A DNA stretch of 64,000 bases from Buchananella felis (GCF_041380015.1 NZ_CP159978.1), one strand, 5' to 3'. Counted from the first letter of the stretch, positions 26,201-35,362 are shown. Program-made: numbers and translations. Notes: a model not told the origin generated them from the letters alone.

Positions 26201-29200
26201 AAACCGGGAACAACCCGAAGGTAGCACCAGCCAACGGGGTCGCCGCCGCACCGGCGTTACCCGCCTCGACCTTCTTCACGCTCACCGACCCCGTGATCGG
26301 GCTGTTGTCCCAGTTGCCAACCTGGACCACCTGGCCCTGGGTAGAAACCACAACCTCCTTGGTCACGGTCGAAAGCTGGTAACCCACCGGCGCCACGGTC
26401 TCACGCAACTGGTACTTCCCAAAACGCACACCCGTGAAGGTAGCCACGCCATCGGCCTGCGACTGCGCGGTGTAAGCGGCAACGTCGGCCACCACACCGG
26501 CCTCGGACACCGGGAACAGGCCGAACGTCGCGCCAGCCAACGGGTTCGCCGCCGCGCCGGTCTCAACCTTCTTCACGCTCACCGACCCAGTGATCGGCGT
26601 GTTCTCGAAGTCTCCGAGCGGCACCGTAGCGCCGTGCTCGAAGACCACCACCTGCTTCTCCGCAGTGGAGAGCACGTAGCCGGCGGGGGCGGCCACCTCA
26701 CGCAACGCGTAGGTGCCCTTGCGGACTCCCGTGAAGGTAGCCACGCCGTCGGCCTGCGACTGGGTGGTGTAGGCGGCAACGTCGGCCACCACACCGGCCT
26801 CGGAAACCGGGAACAACCCGAAGGTAGCACCAGCCAACGGGGTCGCCGCCGCACCGGCGTTACCCGCCTCGACCTTCTTCACGCTCACCGACCCCGTGAT
26901 CGGGGCGTTGCCCACCTTGCCGAGGTTGACCACCTCGCCCTGGGCGGAGATCTGGGCGTCCCACGTCTGGGTGGACAGGACGAAACCAGGCGCGGCCTCG
27001 ATCTCCTTCACCTGGTAGGAGCCCACCGGGACCGGGGTGAAGCGCACCACGCCGTCGGTGCCGGAGCGTTGACGCATCAGGGGCTGGGCGGCCGGCGCGC
27101 CGTCGGGACCGAGCTGGAACAGGCCGAACTCGGCGCCCGGCAGCAGGGAAACCATGTCCGCAGCGTCAACCTTGGTCAGCTCCACGGTGCCGGAAACGGC
27201 ACGGTTGACGAACGGCTCCGAGCGCAGGTCAATGAAGTAGGCGTCGCTTGCCAGGTACGCCGTATCAACCCGCTCGCTCTTGACGTAGCCGGGCGGCGCG
27301 GAGAGCTCGCGCACCTGGTATTCCCCGAAGCTGACGAAGTCGAAACGCACCACGCCGTCCTGGCCGGAGGTCGCCGTGTAGCGCGGGGTGTCCTGGTCGC
27401 CGAACCCCATCACCGGGAACAGGCCGAACTCTGCGCCCGGCAGGGGCCTGCCCGCTTCGTCCGTCTTCATCAGCAGCACGGCGCCCTCGGAGCGGTAGTT
27501 CTCCACCGTCTTCTCGATAAGGGTGCTGGACTGATCCACCGTCACGTCGAAGGGGGCGCCGGTGGAGAAACCACGCGGCGGCGTCACCTCCACCACCCGG
27601 TACTCACCGGGGCTCACCCCGTAGAAGTTGGTGATGCCGTCCATCGTGGTGGGCTGGGAGGTCTGCACGGTGGTGTTGCCCTGGAGCAGCTCGAACACCG
27701 CGCCGGCCAGGGTGGTCTGCGGGTCTTCCGCATCAACCTTCGTGATCTGGATCTGGGCACCGGACTGGTGGTTCACCACCCGGTAGGCACCGTCCTGCTC
27801 GTTGGACGGGTAGGGGCTGGTGCCGGAGAGGTAGATCGAGAACGGGTCGATCGGGAGGAAGCCGGGCAGTGGCTCCAGCTCGATGACATCGTACTCGCCG
27901 AACTCCAGGTTCTCGAAGGTGGCGTTACCAGCGGAGTCGGTCTCGCCTACGCGGGTCTCCTGACCCGGGATCGCCGGGCCGGGAATCGGCATGGGCTGCG
28001 GCATGGGCCGGGGGATGGGCCGGGGGATGGGCATCGGCATCGGCCCAGCCTGCGCCGGGTTGACGAAGCCGCCTACGGCCGCAGCCACCGCGCTGGTGAG
28101 CGTGGGCAGGCTGACCGCGTCGATCATCGGGGGGCGGCGGCGCAGCTCAAAGCGGACCCCGGGCAGCGGCCTGCCCTTGTCGTCCACCTTGTGGATCGTC
28201 AGGTCCCGCCTGCCGGGCACGATACCTATGTTGCGGCTCGGGAACGGGTTGGTGGTCGAGACCGTGAATACGCCGGTGGCGCCTTCGTTGCCGGTCACCG
28301 TTTCGATGTGGGAGATCGTGCCGTTTCCGGTCGCGTTGGCGGGGCTGAATGCCTCCGCGTCCTGCTTCTGGGTGACCAGCTTGTACTCGCCGCGCTTGTC
28401 CACGGTAAAGCTGAACTCACCGAACGAGGGGAAGGTGCCGTCGATCTCGGTGCCGTCGGCGTTCCGGGCCGGACTGCCGTCGGCATTCTTCACGTAGACC
28501 AGCTGCCCGTCTCCGGGGTAGTCGTCACTGTCCTCGATGCCGTTGGCGTTGCGGTCCATGAAGACGCGGCCGGTGATCGTGTAGTTCCTCGTGTTTACCC
28601 GCGAATTGTTGGTGTCGAAGAACGTCCCGTCGCTGTGGGACACGATCATCGAGTTGATGGCAGCCTGGGTGTTGAGGTACGGCCGGTTGTAGCCGCTGGG
28701 CGGCATCTGGTGCTTGGAGACCAGGTGAGCCGTGTAGCCCGGTTCCAGGCTCTGGCCCGGCTTCAGGACGGCCTTGGTCATGCGCACGTCCGCCCAGGAG
28801 GCGCGGTTTTGCGCCACCTGCTGCGCCAGCTCCTCCTCCGTGAGCCAGGTGACCTGCAGCACGGAGTTGAGGTCGGGGCCCTGCTCGATCAGGGAGTAGT
28901 AGAGGTCGAACTTCTGCAGTGTCTGCGCGTTCTCCGGTAGCTCGCTGAGGGGGCCGGCCAGCGGCGCCCGGAACCCGGAGTGGGTCATCTCCTCCGGGCT
29001 GCCGCCGTAGTCGCTCTCGCGCAGCCAGGTGCGCGGGGCGTAGGCGCCGTGGGCGTCCGGCACGATCGAGTGGTCGTTCACGTGCGGGAAGACGTCGATG
29101 AACTGCACGCGGTCAACCGGGGCGTCGGTGCCGTTGGTGACGGACTGGCGCCAGTAGAAGTAGTCGCCCTTGTCCACCATCGGCGAGCTGACGAACCAGT

Positions 29201-31538
29201 CGGTCCCGTTGGCGGATACCTCTAGGCGACCGCTGACCTCCTTGGCGCCGACGATGTTGATCGTGTGCCGGTTGGTGAGGAACGCCTCCGTGGTGTTGCC
29301 GTCCTTGTCGAGGTCCAGGGCGTCCACGTAGCGGTGGGTGCCGTCCTCGGCCGTGACCTCGCGCTCGCCGTTGTCGCGCCAGATCGAGTAGGAGTCGATC
29401 ACGTTCTCACCCTCGGGGGCGAGGCCGGTGGCGCGCAGGTAGTAGCGCAGGGAGAGGGTGGCGTTGGGCCGGTCGGCGGACTTCACCACGCGGTTGACGC
29501 CCAGGTCCACCACCAGCGCGTCGCGGCCGTCGCCAAGGTAGTTCGGGTGGACTTGGGTGGTGTAGCTGTCGCGGGACTGGGTGTAGTTGTTGAACCTGAC
29601 GTCCCAGAGGCGATCGAACTCGACGCCGGGCGGGAGCATGACCACGTGCCGCAGCCGGTTGACCGTGCCGTTGCCGGGCGCCCACTTACCGGTGGGAACC
29701 AGGGTGTCGGTGAACAGGTAGAGCATGGGGCAGGAGCTGATGGGGCTCTGGCCGGGATTGAAGCCGGGGCAGCGCTGGTAGGTGCGGGGGCCGTAGTTGG
29801 TGGCCCCGCTCAGGTCGAGCTTCGGTTCGGGCAGCTTGATGGTCACCGTGTCCGTGGCCACCGGGCTGGTGGCCGCAACACCGGTGACCTTGTCGGTGGC
29901 GGTGAAGGTGGCGCTGTTGCTGTACTCCTGTGGGGTGCCGTACTCCTTGCCGCCCCACTTCTGCACCTCGGCCCGCACCATGTCCGTTCCCACGGTGAAC
30001 TCGTATCCCACGGAGTTCATGGCCAGGCCCCTGGGGAAGTCGAGTTCCAGGGCGACGAAGCTGCGGATCTGGTCGTTGACCGTCAACTCGCGGCCCACCT
30101 GGAGGTTGCGCCCGATCTCTACGCGGTAGCCGTTCGCGCGCACGCCGTAGAGGATGTTGAAGGAGTTGTTGAGCGCCTCCTCCACCTGACGGTCGGCGGC
30201 CTGCGGGGCGCTGAGGCGGTAGCCGCGGCTGATCTCGAAGGTGTCGTAGTACAGGCGCGGGTCAAGGGAGTGGTCGGAGACGCGCTTGGCCAGGTGGGTG
30301 TCTCCGTCCTGGCTCCAGTTCAGGGCGAACTTGATCCGGCCGGAACCCTGCTCTGGGATGGAGCTTCCCTCCCGCCAGAGGCTGTCGTGGCCGTAGGTCA
30401 GCTGGGGGGTCTTGGCGGTCTTTTCCAGCTGCAGGGCGGCGGGGGCGGCGGGCGGTCCGTAGGCCCGGAACTCCGCCCAGGCGGTGTCGGTGCTGGACAC
30501 CATCGTGTCGGTGCCCTCGTAGGTGAGGAAGGCGGTGCCGACGTTTTGGTGCATTAGCGGCGTGCCGGCAGGTGCCTTGATGGCCACGTTCTTGTAGAGC
30601 AGGTGGATCCGCTTGAAGTAGCCGCGAGTGTCTGTTGCCTCCGCGTCCCATGCGTCGGAGAAAACGGCCTTGTTCCCCTGCACGCTCCATCCCTCCTGGA
30701 TGGACTGCGGGGCGAGCTCTACGCCCTCGGCGAGGGTGTTTTCGAAGCGAACCATGGAGGGGAAGAATTGGCCGGCCCCGTCCGGCGCGCCGGAGGCGGG
30801 GTCGGGAATGACGTGGAAGTCGTAGCTGACCAGGACGCCCTCGACGGGCGTGTGGGTGGCGTCGCTCGCCTCCTGCTCGGAGGCAAGCTGGAACGTTGCC
30901 TGCGCAACGCGCTCCCGGTTCTGCTGGCCCTCGACGTTCTTAACTACGCCCTCCGATGCCTGCATGCTGAACTTGTAGGCAGTGGAAGCCTTGGCGGTGA
31001 ACGTGGCGGTGGCGGAGGCCAGTTCGGTGCGCTCGTCGGAGAGCAGGATCCAGGTGGGCGTCACGGTGGTGCCGTTGGGGGCAGCGCCGTTGCGGAAGGT
31101 GAGTGAGAAGGGCGCGCTGATGGTGGTCTGATCGGCCAAGTCGTCTACGTAGTATTCGACGAACCAGCTGGACTCGTCCTCTGAGCGGACGGTGTATGAG
31201 GATTCGCGCGGCTCTAGGAACTCCACCGCCTCGATGTATTCGGACTGCTTGGGAATGGAGAGCCTGAATAGGACGTTCTGGAGCCCCTCTCCTATTCCGG
31301 AGACGTGCGCATGCGCCACCGCCTCGATCGGCACTCCGCTCCAACCCGTCAGGTCCGGCTCGCTGCCATCCTGGAGCGCGTCGAAGGTGGTGATCTTGAG
31401 GTCGTAGTTTGCCGGCGCGGCAGAAACGGCCTTGGCCGCAAAAGGGGTAAACGCCATCTGGGCAAGCAGGAGCACGGTTAGCGCCAGCGCCAACCAAGCT
31501 CCTCGCAGAGGCATAGTTCTGCTAATTGAGTTCTTCAT
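23259..31538 (-). CDS. Giant LPXTG-type pilin/adhesin with about 15 SpaA/Cna-B domains
   Basis: A 2759-residue surface protein. A signal peptide (about 1-41) precedes a roughly 1150-residue N-terminal adhesive region with beta-rich, DUF11-like segments. About 15 prealbumin-like SpaA/Cna-B domains of some 95-100 residues follow, each starting with a KVD, KVE or K-D strand and carrying LPGAEFGLF or LAGATFGLF. A Ser/Pro/Thr stalk (SQTPSETPSGTPTP repeats), a sorting signal LAKTG, a membrane helix and the tail RKRRR close the protein. The lysine and glutamate of Cna-B domains usually form isopeptide bonds. The first SpaA domain is interrupted by a Pro/Met-rich insertion. Domains 8-10 and 11-13 are near-identical triplets. 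No sortase gene lies in the window, so a housekeeping or distant sortase must anchor it. It is either a non-polymerising MSCRAMM or a tip-type pilin. Confidence 0.92.
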   Translation of the reverse strand: MKNSISRTMPLRGAWLALALTVLLLAQMAFTPFAAKAVSAAPANYDLKITTFDALQDGSEPDLTGWSGVPIEAVAHAHVSGIGEGLQNVLFRLSIPKQSEYIEAVEFLEPRESSYTVRSEDESSWFVEYYVDDLADQTTISAPFSLTFRNGAAPNGTTVTPTWILLSDERTELASATATFTAKASTAYKFSMQASEGVVKNVEGQQNRERVAQATFQLASEQEASDATHTPVEGVLVSYDFHVIPDPASGAPDGAGQFFPSMVRFENTLAEGVELAPQSIQEGWSVQGNKAVFSDAWDAEATDTRGYFKRIHLLYKNVAIKAPAGTPLMHQNVGTAFLTYEGTDTMVSSTDTAWAEFRAYGPPAAPAALQLEKTAKTPQLTYGHDSLWREGSSIPEQGSGRIKFALNWSQDGDTHLAKRVSDHSLDPRLYYDTFEISRGYRLSAPQAADRQVEEALNNSFNILYGVRANGYRVEIGRNLQVGRELTVNDQIRSFVALELDFPRGLAMNSVGYEFTVGTDMVRAEVQKWGGKEYGTPQEYSNSATFTATDKVTGVAATSPVATDTVTIKLPEPKLDLSGATNYGPRTYQRCPGFNPGQSPISSCPMLYLFTDTLVPTGKWAPGNGTVNRLRHVVMLPPGVEFDRLWDVRFNNYTQSRDSYTTQVHPNYLGDGRDALVVDLGVNRVVKSADRPNATLSLRYYLRATGLAPEGENVIDSYSIWRDNGEREVTAEDGTHRYVDALDLDKDGNTTEAFLTNRHTINIVGAKEVSGRLEVSANGTDWFVSSPMVDKGDYFYWRQSVTNGTDAPVDRVQFIDVFPHVNDHSIVPDAHGAYAPRTWLRESDYGGSPEEMTHSGFRAPLAGPLSELPENAQTLQKFDLYYSLIEQGPDLNSVLQVTWLTEEELAQQVAQNRASWADVRMTKAVLKPGQSLEPGYTAHLVSKHQMPPSGYNRPYLNTQAAINSMIVSHSDGTFFDTNNSRVNTRNYTITGRVFMDRNANGIEDSDDYPGDGQLVYVKNADGSPARNADGTEIDGTFPSFGEFSFTVDKRGEYKLVTQKQDAEAFSPANATGNGTISHIETVTGNEGATGVFTVSTTNPFPSRNIGIVPGRRDLTIHKVDDKGRPLPGVRFELRRRPPMIDAVSLPTLTSAVAAAVGGFVNPAQAGPMPMPIPRPIPRPMPQPMPIPGPAIPGQETRVGETDSAGNATFENLEFGEYDVIELEPLPGFLPIDPFSIYLSGTSPYPSNEQDGAYRVVNHQSGAQIQITKVDAEDPQTTLAGAVFELLQGNTTVQTSQPTTMDGITNFYGVSPGEYRVVEVTPPRGFSTGAPFDVTVDQSSTLIEKTVENYRSEGAVLLMKTDEAGRPLPGAEFGLFPVMGFGDQDTPRYTATSGQDGVVRFDFVSFGEYQVRELSAPPGYVKSERVDTAYLASDAYFIDLRSEPFVNRAVSGTVELTKVDAADMVSLLPGAEFGLFQLGPDGAPAAQPLMRQRSGTDGVVRFTPVPVGSYQVKEIEAAPGFVLSTQTWDAQISAQGEVVNLGKVGNAPITGSVSVKKVEAGNAGAAATPLAGATFGLFPVSEAGVVADVAAYTTQSQADGVATFTGVRKGTYALREVAAPAGYVLSTAEKQVVVFEHGATVPLGDFENTPITGSVSVKKVETGAAANPLAGATFGLFPVSEAGVVADVAAYTAQSQADGVATFTGVRFGKYQLRETVAPVGYQLSTVTKEVVVSTQGQVVQVGNWDNSPITGSVSVKKVEAGNAGAAATPLAGATFGLFPVSEAGVVADAAAYTAQSQADGLATFANVRFGKYQLRETVAPAGYQLSTVTKEVVVSTQGQTVAVGDWENAAITGSVVLTKVDAADMVSVLPGAEFGLFPVGGDGQVAAAPVDRQRSGRDGVVRFENVRFGSYKVRELVPVLGFQLSGQSWDAQVVSQGQVVNVGKVPNAVITGTVSVKKVETGAAATPLAGATFGLFPVSEAGVVADVAAYTAQSQADGVATFSNVRFGKYQLRETVAPAGYQLSTVTKEVVVSTQGQTVAVGDWENAPITGTVSVKKVEAGNAAKVLPGAAFGLFAVDADGSVADSAAYTAQSQADGLATFANVRFGRYELRETVAPAGYQLSTATKEVVISTQGQTVAVGDWENAAITGSVVLTKVDAADMVSVLPGAEFGLFPVGGDGQVAAAPVDRQVSGRDGVVRFENVRFGSYKVRELVPVLGFQLSGQSWDARVVSQGQVVNVGKVPNAVITGTVSVKKVETGAAATPLAGATFGLFPVSEAGVVADAAAYTAQSQADGLATFANVRFGKYQLRETVAPAGYQLSTVTKEVVVSTQGQTVAVGDWENAPITGTVSVKKVEAGNGGAAATPLAGATFGLFAVDADGSVADSAAYTAQSQADGLATFSNVRFGKYELRETVAPAGYQLSTVTKEVVVSTQGQTVAVGDWENAPITGTVTVTKVDADDATKKLAGVVFALRQSGKNVYRATTDGDGVATFAGVRYGVYELVEVSTLENYVLDTAFKESVRVSAQGQSVDVGSVTNAVKRADVVGVKKDQAGVPLSGAVFELRQAGKVVASATSGVDGVVRFGAVPWGEYELVETKAPAGYKLNARAVVVSVKQSGGQVSLDDIVNVKEEPATPPTPSQTPSETPSGTPTPSQTPSQTPSETPSGTPTPSQTPSQTPSETPSGTPTPSETPSQTPTPSQPGQPTAPPAAPSPTPSAAPTPGRTGKLAKTGSDAAQVLPWAVALAAGGLLVLTARKRRR
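24200..25985. repeat. Tandem duplication of a three-domain unit (about 891 bp) in the pilin gene
   Basis: Two adjacent superunits, about 24200-25090 and 25091-25985, each encode SpaA domains in the order KVDAADM, KVETGAAA, KVEAGN. Equivalent bases such as those near 24803 and 25694 are 891 bp apart and almost identical, including synonymous positions. That indicates a recent duplication or gene conversion. The last domain of one copy is three codons longer. Confidence 0.85.
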
Positions 31539-31702
31539 GTGCTTTTTGTCCTCAGTACGTGGGAAGGAATGAGGTCATCTGACGACACGAAAGCGCGTAG
31601 TCGCGTCTCAGCATAAGCAAAATGGCAGACAAATGATAGTCAGCGCCTAAATGCTTGCTTGACTCCCGCGCATTTGGGGATTTGTGCCGTTAAATACGGG
31701 TC

Positions 31703-31738
31703 GGGGTCCAGCACCGCGTCCCTTCGATGCTGGACCCC
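31703..31738 (+). terminator. Possible terminator-like hairpin
   Basis: A perfect 11-bp stem GGGGTCCAGCA (31703-31713) / TGCTGGACCCC (31728-31738) is followed by TTTCCCC. No plus-strand gene precedes it, so it may terminate an unannotated small RNA or insulate the copper promoter. Confidence 0.4.
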
Positions 31739-31952
31739 TTTCCCCTCTTGAAGCTCGGGCCCGCTCCTCTAGAGCCTCCGCGAACTCCAAGCCTTGCCCC
31801 AAGGCCGCGCTTGCGTGCACGCTTTGGGAAGACCCAGGTGAGTGTCGATCACTTTTGATCACTTAACACTGGGCATGAATGTAGTGGCACAGGCCGCCAA
31901 GTGGTACATACCAATCGTGTTGGACTGCCCACACTTCGCCGCCCCGGCGGCC

Positions 31953-31980
31953 TTGCATCCGTACCCCCAGGGGGTATACT
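31953..31980 (+). promoter_or_regulatory. Copper-operon promoter with CsoR operator
   Basis: TTGCAT (-35, 31953-31958) and TATACT (-10, 31975-31980) are separated by 16 bp. The palindrome GTACCCCCAGGGGGTATAC (31961-31979) fills the spacer and overlaps the -10. This is the G-tract dyad recognised by CsoR proteins. Bound apo-CsoR would block RNA polymerase, and copper binding would release it. Confidence 0.85.
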
Positions 31981-32081
31981 GAGGCGCGAAAACACGGCAC
32001 TGTGTGGGCGGCCGCCGCGTCCCCCACCCACTGCCACTCCCCCCAGACCTAACTTCCATTCAACCGCCCGATCGGAGCCCC

Positions 32082-32363
32082 ATGGCGAGCTACTCAGACA
32101 GCAAGCCGGCCCTGCAGGCGCGGCTACGCCGCATCGAGGGGCAGGTGCGCGGGCTGCAGCGCCTGATCGAAGAGGACACCTACTGCATCGACGTGCTGAC
32201 GCAGATTTCCGCCACCACCAAGGCGCTGCAGGCCGTGGCCAACTCGCTGCTCGCGGACCATATGAACCACTGCGTCATTCAGGCCGCCCAGTCCTCCCGG
32301 GCCGAGGGGGAAGAAAAGGTCCAAGAGGTAATGACCGCACTCAACCGTTTTATTCGCGCCTAA
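32082..32363 (+). CDS. csoR: Copper-sensing transcriptional repressor CsoR
   Basis: A 93-residue all-helical repressor of the CsoR/RcnR family. It represses its own operon and is released from DNA when Cu(I) binds. The copper ligands are seen: a cysteine in EDTYCIDVLTQ and the His-x3-Cys pair in ADHMNHCVIQA. The basic first helix (ARLRRIEGQVRGLQRL) is typical. The start ATG at 32082 (MASYSDSK) is chosen because it matches family length and has GGAG upstream; the frame is open 26 codons further but with unrelated sequence. It is first in a three-gene operon behind a matching operator. Confidence 0.93.
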   Translation: MASYSDSKPALQARLRRIEGQVRGLQRLIEEDTYCIDVLTQISATTKALQAVANSLLADHMNHCVIQAAQSSRAEGEEKVQEVMTALNRFIRA

Positions 32364-32390
32364 CCGCACCCACCCAAGAAGGAGAATTCC

Positions 32391-32648
32391 ATGAACACGG
32401 AGCCCACCACCTTTGACCGCACCATCGAAATCGACGTGGACGGCATGACCTGCGGCCACTGCGTCAGCCACGTGACCGACGAGCTGAACCTGCTGCCGCA
32501 GGTGAACAACGTGTCCGTGCTGCTGCGCAAGGACGCCACCTCCACCGTCACCGTGGTGATCAGCGAGCCGGTGGAAGACGCCGCCCTGAACGCCGCCATC
32601 GACGAGGCCGGCTACGACGTCGTCGCCATCCGCCGCGACGAGAAGTAA
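32391..32648 (+). CDS. copZ: CopZ-like copper chaperone (HMA domain)
   Basis: An 85-residue single heavy-metal-associated domain with the Cu(I)-binding motif MTCGHC near residue 20, in a ferredoxin-like beta-alpha-beta-beta-alpha-beta pattern (IEIDVDGMTCGHC to IDEAGYDVVAI). It hands Cu(I) to the CopA ATPase in the cytoplasm. It lies 27 bp after csoR with its own AAGGAG site and 28 bp before copA. Confidence 0.9.
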   Translation: MNTEPTTFDRTIEIDVDGMTCGHCVSHVTDELNLLPQVNNVSVLLRKDATSTVTVVISEPVEDAALNAAIDEAGYDVVAIRRDEK

Positions 32649-32676
32649 CCGGGCCCCACCCAGCCAGGAGGAACCA

Positions 32677-35172
32677 GTGGCCAGCGAGGAACGCTTCATC
32701 GACCTGAACGTGGAGGGCATGACGTGCGCGTCGTGCGTCAACCGCGTGGAGCGCAAACTCAACAAGTTGACTGGCGTCTCGGCGCTGGTCAACCTGGCCA
32801 CGAACTCCGCCCGCGTCGAGGTCACCGACCCCTCCGTCGGCGCCGAAGAGCTGATTCAGGCCGTCCGCGCCGCCGGCTACACCGCCTCCCTGCGCGTGCC
32901 GGCCACCGCTGCGGCCCAGCCCACGCCGCCTGCCGGGGTGCACGACGCCCCGCCCGCCGCCCTCACCGCTGCGCCGCCCGGCGCTGCGGCCGCTGCTGGG
33001 GGCGGCGGGGCGGCAACGTCGGACAATCAAGCGCCCGCCACGGCGGCCGGCCTGGGCACGCACCTGGCGGTGTGCGCGGTGCTGGTCGCGCCGGTGATCG
33101 CGCTGTCCATGTTCCCGCCGCTGCAATTCCCGGGCTGGCAGTGGGTGATCGCGCCGCTGGCCTGGATCGTGGGCGCGTGGGGCGCCTGGCCGTTCCACGT
33201 GGCGGCGGCGCGGGCCGCGCGGCACGGCGGTTCCACCATGGACACGCTGGTGTCGCTGGGCGTGCTGGCCTCGCTGGCGTGGTCCACGTGGGCCCTGATC
33301 TGGGGCGGCGCGGGCCAGATCGGCATGCGCATGTCCATGACGCTGCTGCCGCGCCACTCCACCCACTCGATGGGCGCGGAGCTCTACTTCGAGGGCGCTG
33401 CGGCGATCGTCGTCTTCCTGCTGCTGGGCCGGTTCCTGGAGGGCCGCTCCCGGCGCCAAGCCGGAGACGCGCTGCGCGCACTGCTGGAGCTGGGCGCGAA
33501 GGAGGTGGACCTGGTCACGGACCTGACCACGCGCGCCACCGTGAGCGTGCCGGTGGAGCAGCTGCGGGTGGGGGACCACTTCCTGGTGCGCCCCGGCCAG
33601 AAGGTCGCCACGGACGGCGTGGTGGTTGACGGCACCTCCGCCCTGGACGAGTCCCTGCTCACCGGGGAGCCGGTGCCTGTGGACGTGGCCCCCGGCGACC
33701 GGGTCACCGGCGCCACGCTGAACACCTCCGGGGCGCTGCTGGTGCGCGCCACGGCGGTGGGGCAGGACACGGCGCTGGCGCAGATCAGCGCGCTGGTGAC
33801 GAACGCGATGGCGGGCAAGGCGCCGGTGCAGCGCCTGGCGGACCGGATTTCCGCAGTGTTCGTGCCGGTGGTGATCTCGTTGAGCCTGCTCACCTTCGGG
33901 GCTTGGTGGCTGTGGGGCCCGTCCCTGACGGCGGCGTTCACCGCCGGGGTGGCGGTGCTGATCATCGCCTGCCCGTGCGCGCTGGGCCTGGCCACGCCCA
34001 CGGCGCTGCTGGTGGGCACCTCTGCGGCCGCCCGGCGCGGCATCCTGATCAAGGGGCCGGAGATCCTGGAGTCCACGCGGGCGCTGGACACGGTGGTGCT
34101 GGACAAGACCGGCACGCTCACCCAGGCCCGGATGCGCGTGGAGGCCGTGCTGGCCGCCTCGCCGGGGGCGGCCCCGCTTCCGCTGGCGGGGTTGGCCGAC
34201 GTTGCCGCCGGCCCCGCCCACGGCGAGGCGTTGACCGCGCTGCGGCTGGCGGGCGCGGTGGAGGCGAACTCCGAGCACCCCATCGCTGCGGCGGTGGCCG
34301 AGGCCGCCCGGGAGGCCTCGGAGCGGCTTGGCGCCGGCGCGCTCCCGCCGGTCGCCGCGTTTAACTCCTCCACCGGTTACGGGGTGCGCGCCACCGTCGA
34401 GGGGGCCGAGGTTGCGGTCGGACGCCCGCAGTGGGTGGCTCAGCAGCTCGGCGGCGGCGCGACCGACGGAACGGACGGCGCAGACCGGGCCGCGACGGAG
34501 GCGGCCGGCGCGGACGCGGATGAGGCGGCGGCCTGGGAGCGGCGGGCACGGGAGCTCTCCGCCCAGGGCGCCACGGTGGTGGCCGTGGGCTGGGGCGGGC
34601 AGAGCCGCGCCCTGCTGGTGCTGCGCGACCCGCTCAAGCCCGAGGCCGCGCAGGCCGTGGCGGAACTGAAGGCGCTGGGGCTGACCCCGTGGCTGGTCAC
34701 CGGCGACAACCCGGCCAGCGCCCAGTTCGTGGCCCAACAGGTCGGCATAGAAAACGTGCGCGCCGGCGTGCTGCCGGCAGACAAGCTGGCCATCGTGGAG
34801 GAGCTCCAGCGCTCGGGCGCCACCGTGGGCATGGTGGGCGACGGCGTGAACGACGCGGCCGCGCTTGCCGCCGCCGGCAAGCGCGGCCTGGGTATCGCCC
34901 TGGGCACCGGCACCGACGTGGCGATCGCCGCCGCGGACGTCACGCTAGTGCGCACGGACCTGCTGGCGGTTCCCGCAGCGATCCGCCTGGCGCGCGCCAC
35001 GCTGCGCACCATCAAGCAGAACCTCTTTTGGGCCTTCTTCTACAACGTGGCCGCCATCCCCCTGGCCGCGTTCGGCTGGCTCAACCCGATGATCGCCGCC
35101 CTGGCGATGGCCTTCTCATCCGTGCTGGTGGTGAGCAACTCGCTGCGCCTGCGCGCCGCCCTGCCGGCCTAG
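32677..35172 (+). CDS. copA: Copper-exporting P1B-type ATPase
   Basis: This 831-residue ATPase exports Cu(I). It has one N-terminal HMA domain with MTCASC, then an Ala/Pro/Gly-rich linker of about 45 residues containing the enriched word at 33012. Transmembrane helices follow, with the ion-binding CPC in IIACPCALG near residue 432. Cytoplasmic motifs are TGE (actuator), DKTGTLT near 475 (phosphorylated Asp), the nucleotide-domain SEHP segment and GDGVNDAAAL. The start is GTG at 32677 behind AGGAGG. The linker and a second Ala/Asp-rich insertion in the nucleotide domain (GGGATDGTDGADRAATE) are longer than usual. The protein works with copZ under control of csoR. Confidence 0.95.
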   Translation: MASEERFIDLNVEGMTCASCVNRVERKLNKLTGVSALVNLATNSARVEVTDPSVGAEELIQAVRAAGYTASLRVPATAAAQPTPPAGVHDAPPAALTAAPPGAAAAAGGGGAATSDNQAPATAAGLGTHLAVCAVLVAPVIALSMFPPLQFPGWQWVIAPLAWIVGAWGAWPFHVAAARAARHGGSTMDTLVSLGVLASLAWSTWALIWGGAGQIGMRMSMTLLPRHSTHSMGAELYFEGAAAIVVFLLLGRFLEGRSRRQAGDALRALLELGAKEVDLVTDLTTRATVSVPVEQLRVGDHFLVRPGQKVATDGVVVDGTSALDESLLTGEPVPVDVAPGDRVTGATLNTSGALLVRATAVGQDTALAQISALVTNAMAGKAPVQRLADRISAVFVPVVISLSLLTFGAWWLWGPSLTAAFTAGVAVLIIACPCALGLATPTALLVGTSAAARRGILIKGPEILESTRALDTVVLDKTGTLTQARMRVEAVLAASPGAAPLPLAGLADVAAGPAHGEALTALRLAGAVEANSEHPIAAAVAEAAREASERLGAGALPPVAAFNSSTGYGVRATVEGAEVAVGRPQWVAQQLGGGATDGTDGADRAATEAAGADADEAAAWERRARELSAQGATVVAVGWGGQSRALLVLRDPLKPEAAQAVAELKALGLTPWLVTGDNPASAQFVAQQVGIENVRAGVLPADKLAIVEELQRSGATVGMVGDGVNDAAALAAAGKRGLGIALGTGTDVAIAAADVTLVRTDLLAVPAAIRLARATLRTIKQNLFWAFFYNVAAIPLAAFGWLNPMIAALAMAFSSVLVVSNSLRLRAALPA

Positions 35173-35186
35173 ACCGTCCACAAAAA

Positions 35187-35211
35187 GCCCGCCGCGCCGC
35201 GCGCGGCGGGC
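35187..35211 (+). terminator. Terminator of the copper operon
   Basis: An 11-bp stem GCCCGCCGCGC / GCGCGGCGGGC with loop CGC lies 15 bp after copA. The following run CAGCCGTTATT is only weakly U-rich. Confidence 0.7.
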
Positions 35212-35362
35212 CAGCCGTTATTAAAATCGCTCTCGCCGGTCCCCCACTCCGCCTTCCAGCAGTGGAAGACTGGTATTAACTATCGCCATAGCTGAGCGGA
35301 TTTAGCGCTCTAGGACAAAGGCCCTACAGTTACGTGGGCACTGCCAGACGAAAGGGGAAAAC

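Larger units (their letters stand above)
31539..32081. other. Intergenic region between the pilin gene and the copper operon
   Basis: These 543 bp separate two divergent transcripts. They contain an A/T-richer stretch next to the pilin start (31539-31680), a hairpin at 31703-31738 and, at 31953-31980, the copper-responsive promoter. No gene or known RNA was recognised; the short frames have no family features. Confidence 0.6.

Noticed and set aside
23259..27200. CRISPR-like regular repeats
   Set aside because: Repeat period is about 297 bp, in frame and coding for SpaA domains; there are no short palindromic repeats with unique spacers or cas genes.
22995..28940. Very long plus-strand open frame across the pilin gene
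   Set aside because: It is antisense to the repeated SpaA domains, starts in the repeat island, and encodes His/Arg-rich sequence without family features; it exists because the repeats lack stops in that frame.
31647..31862. Small minus-strand open frame upstream of the copper operon
   Set aside because: No ribosome-binding site or family features, and it runs through a hairpin; more likely non-coding.
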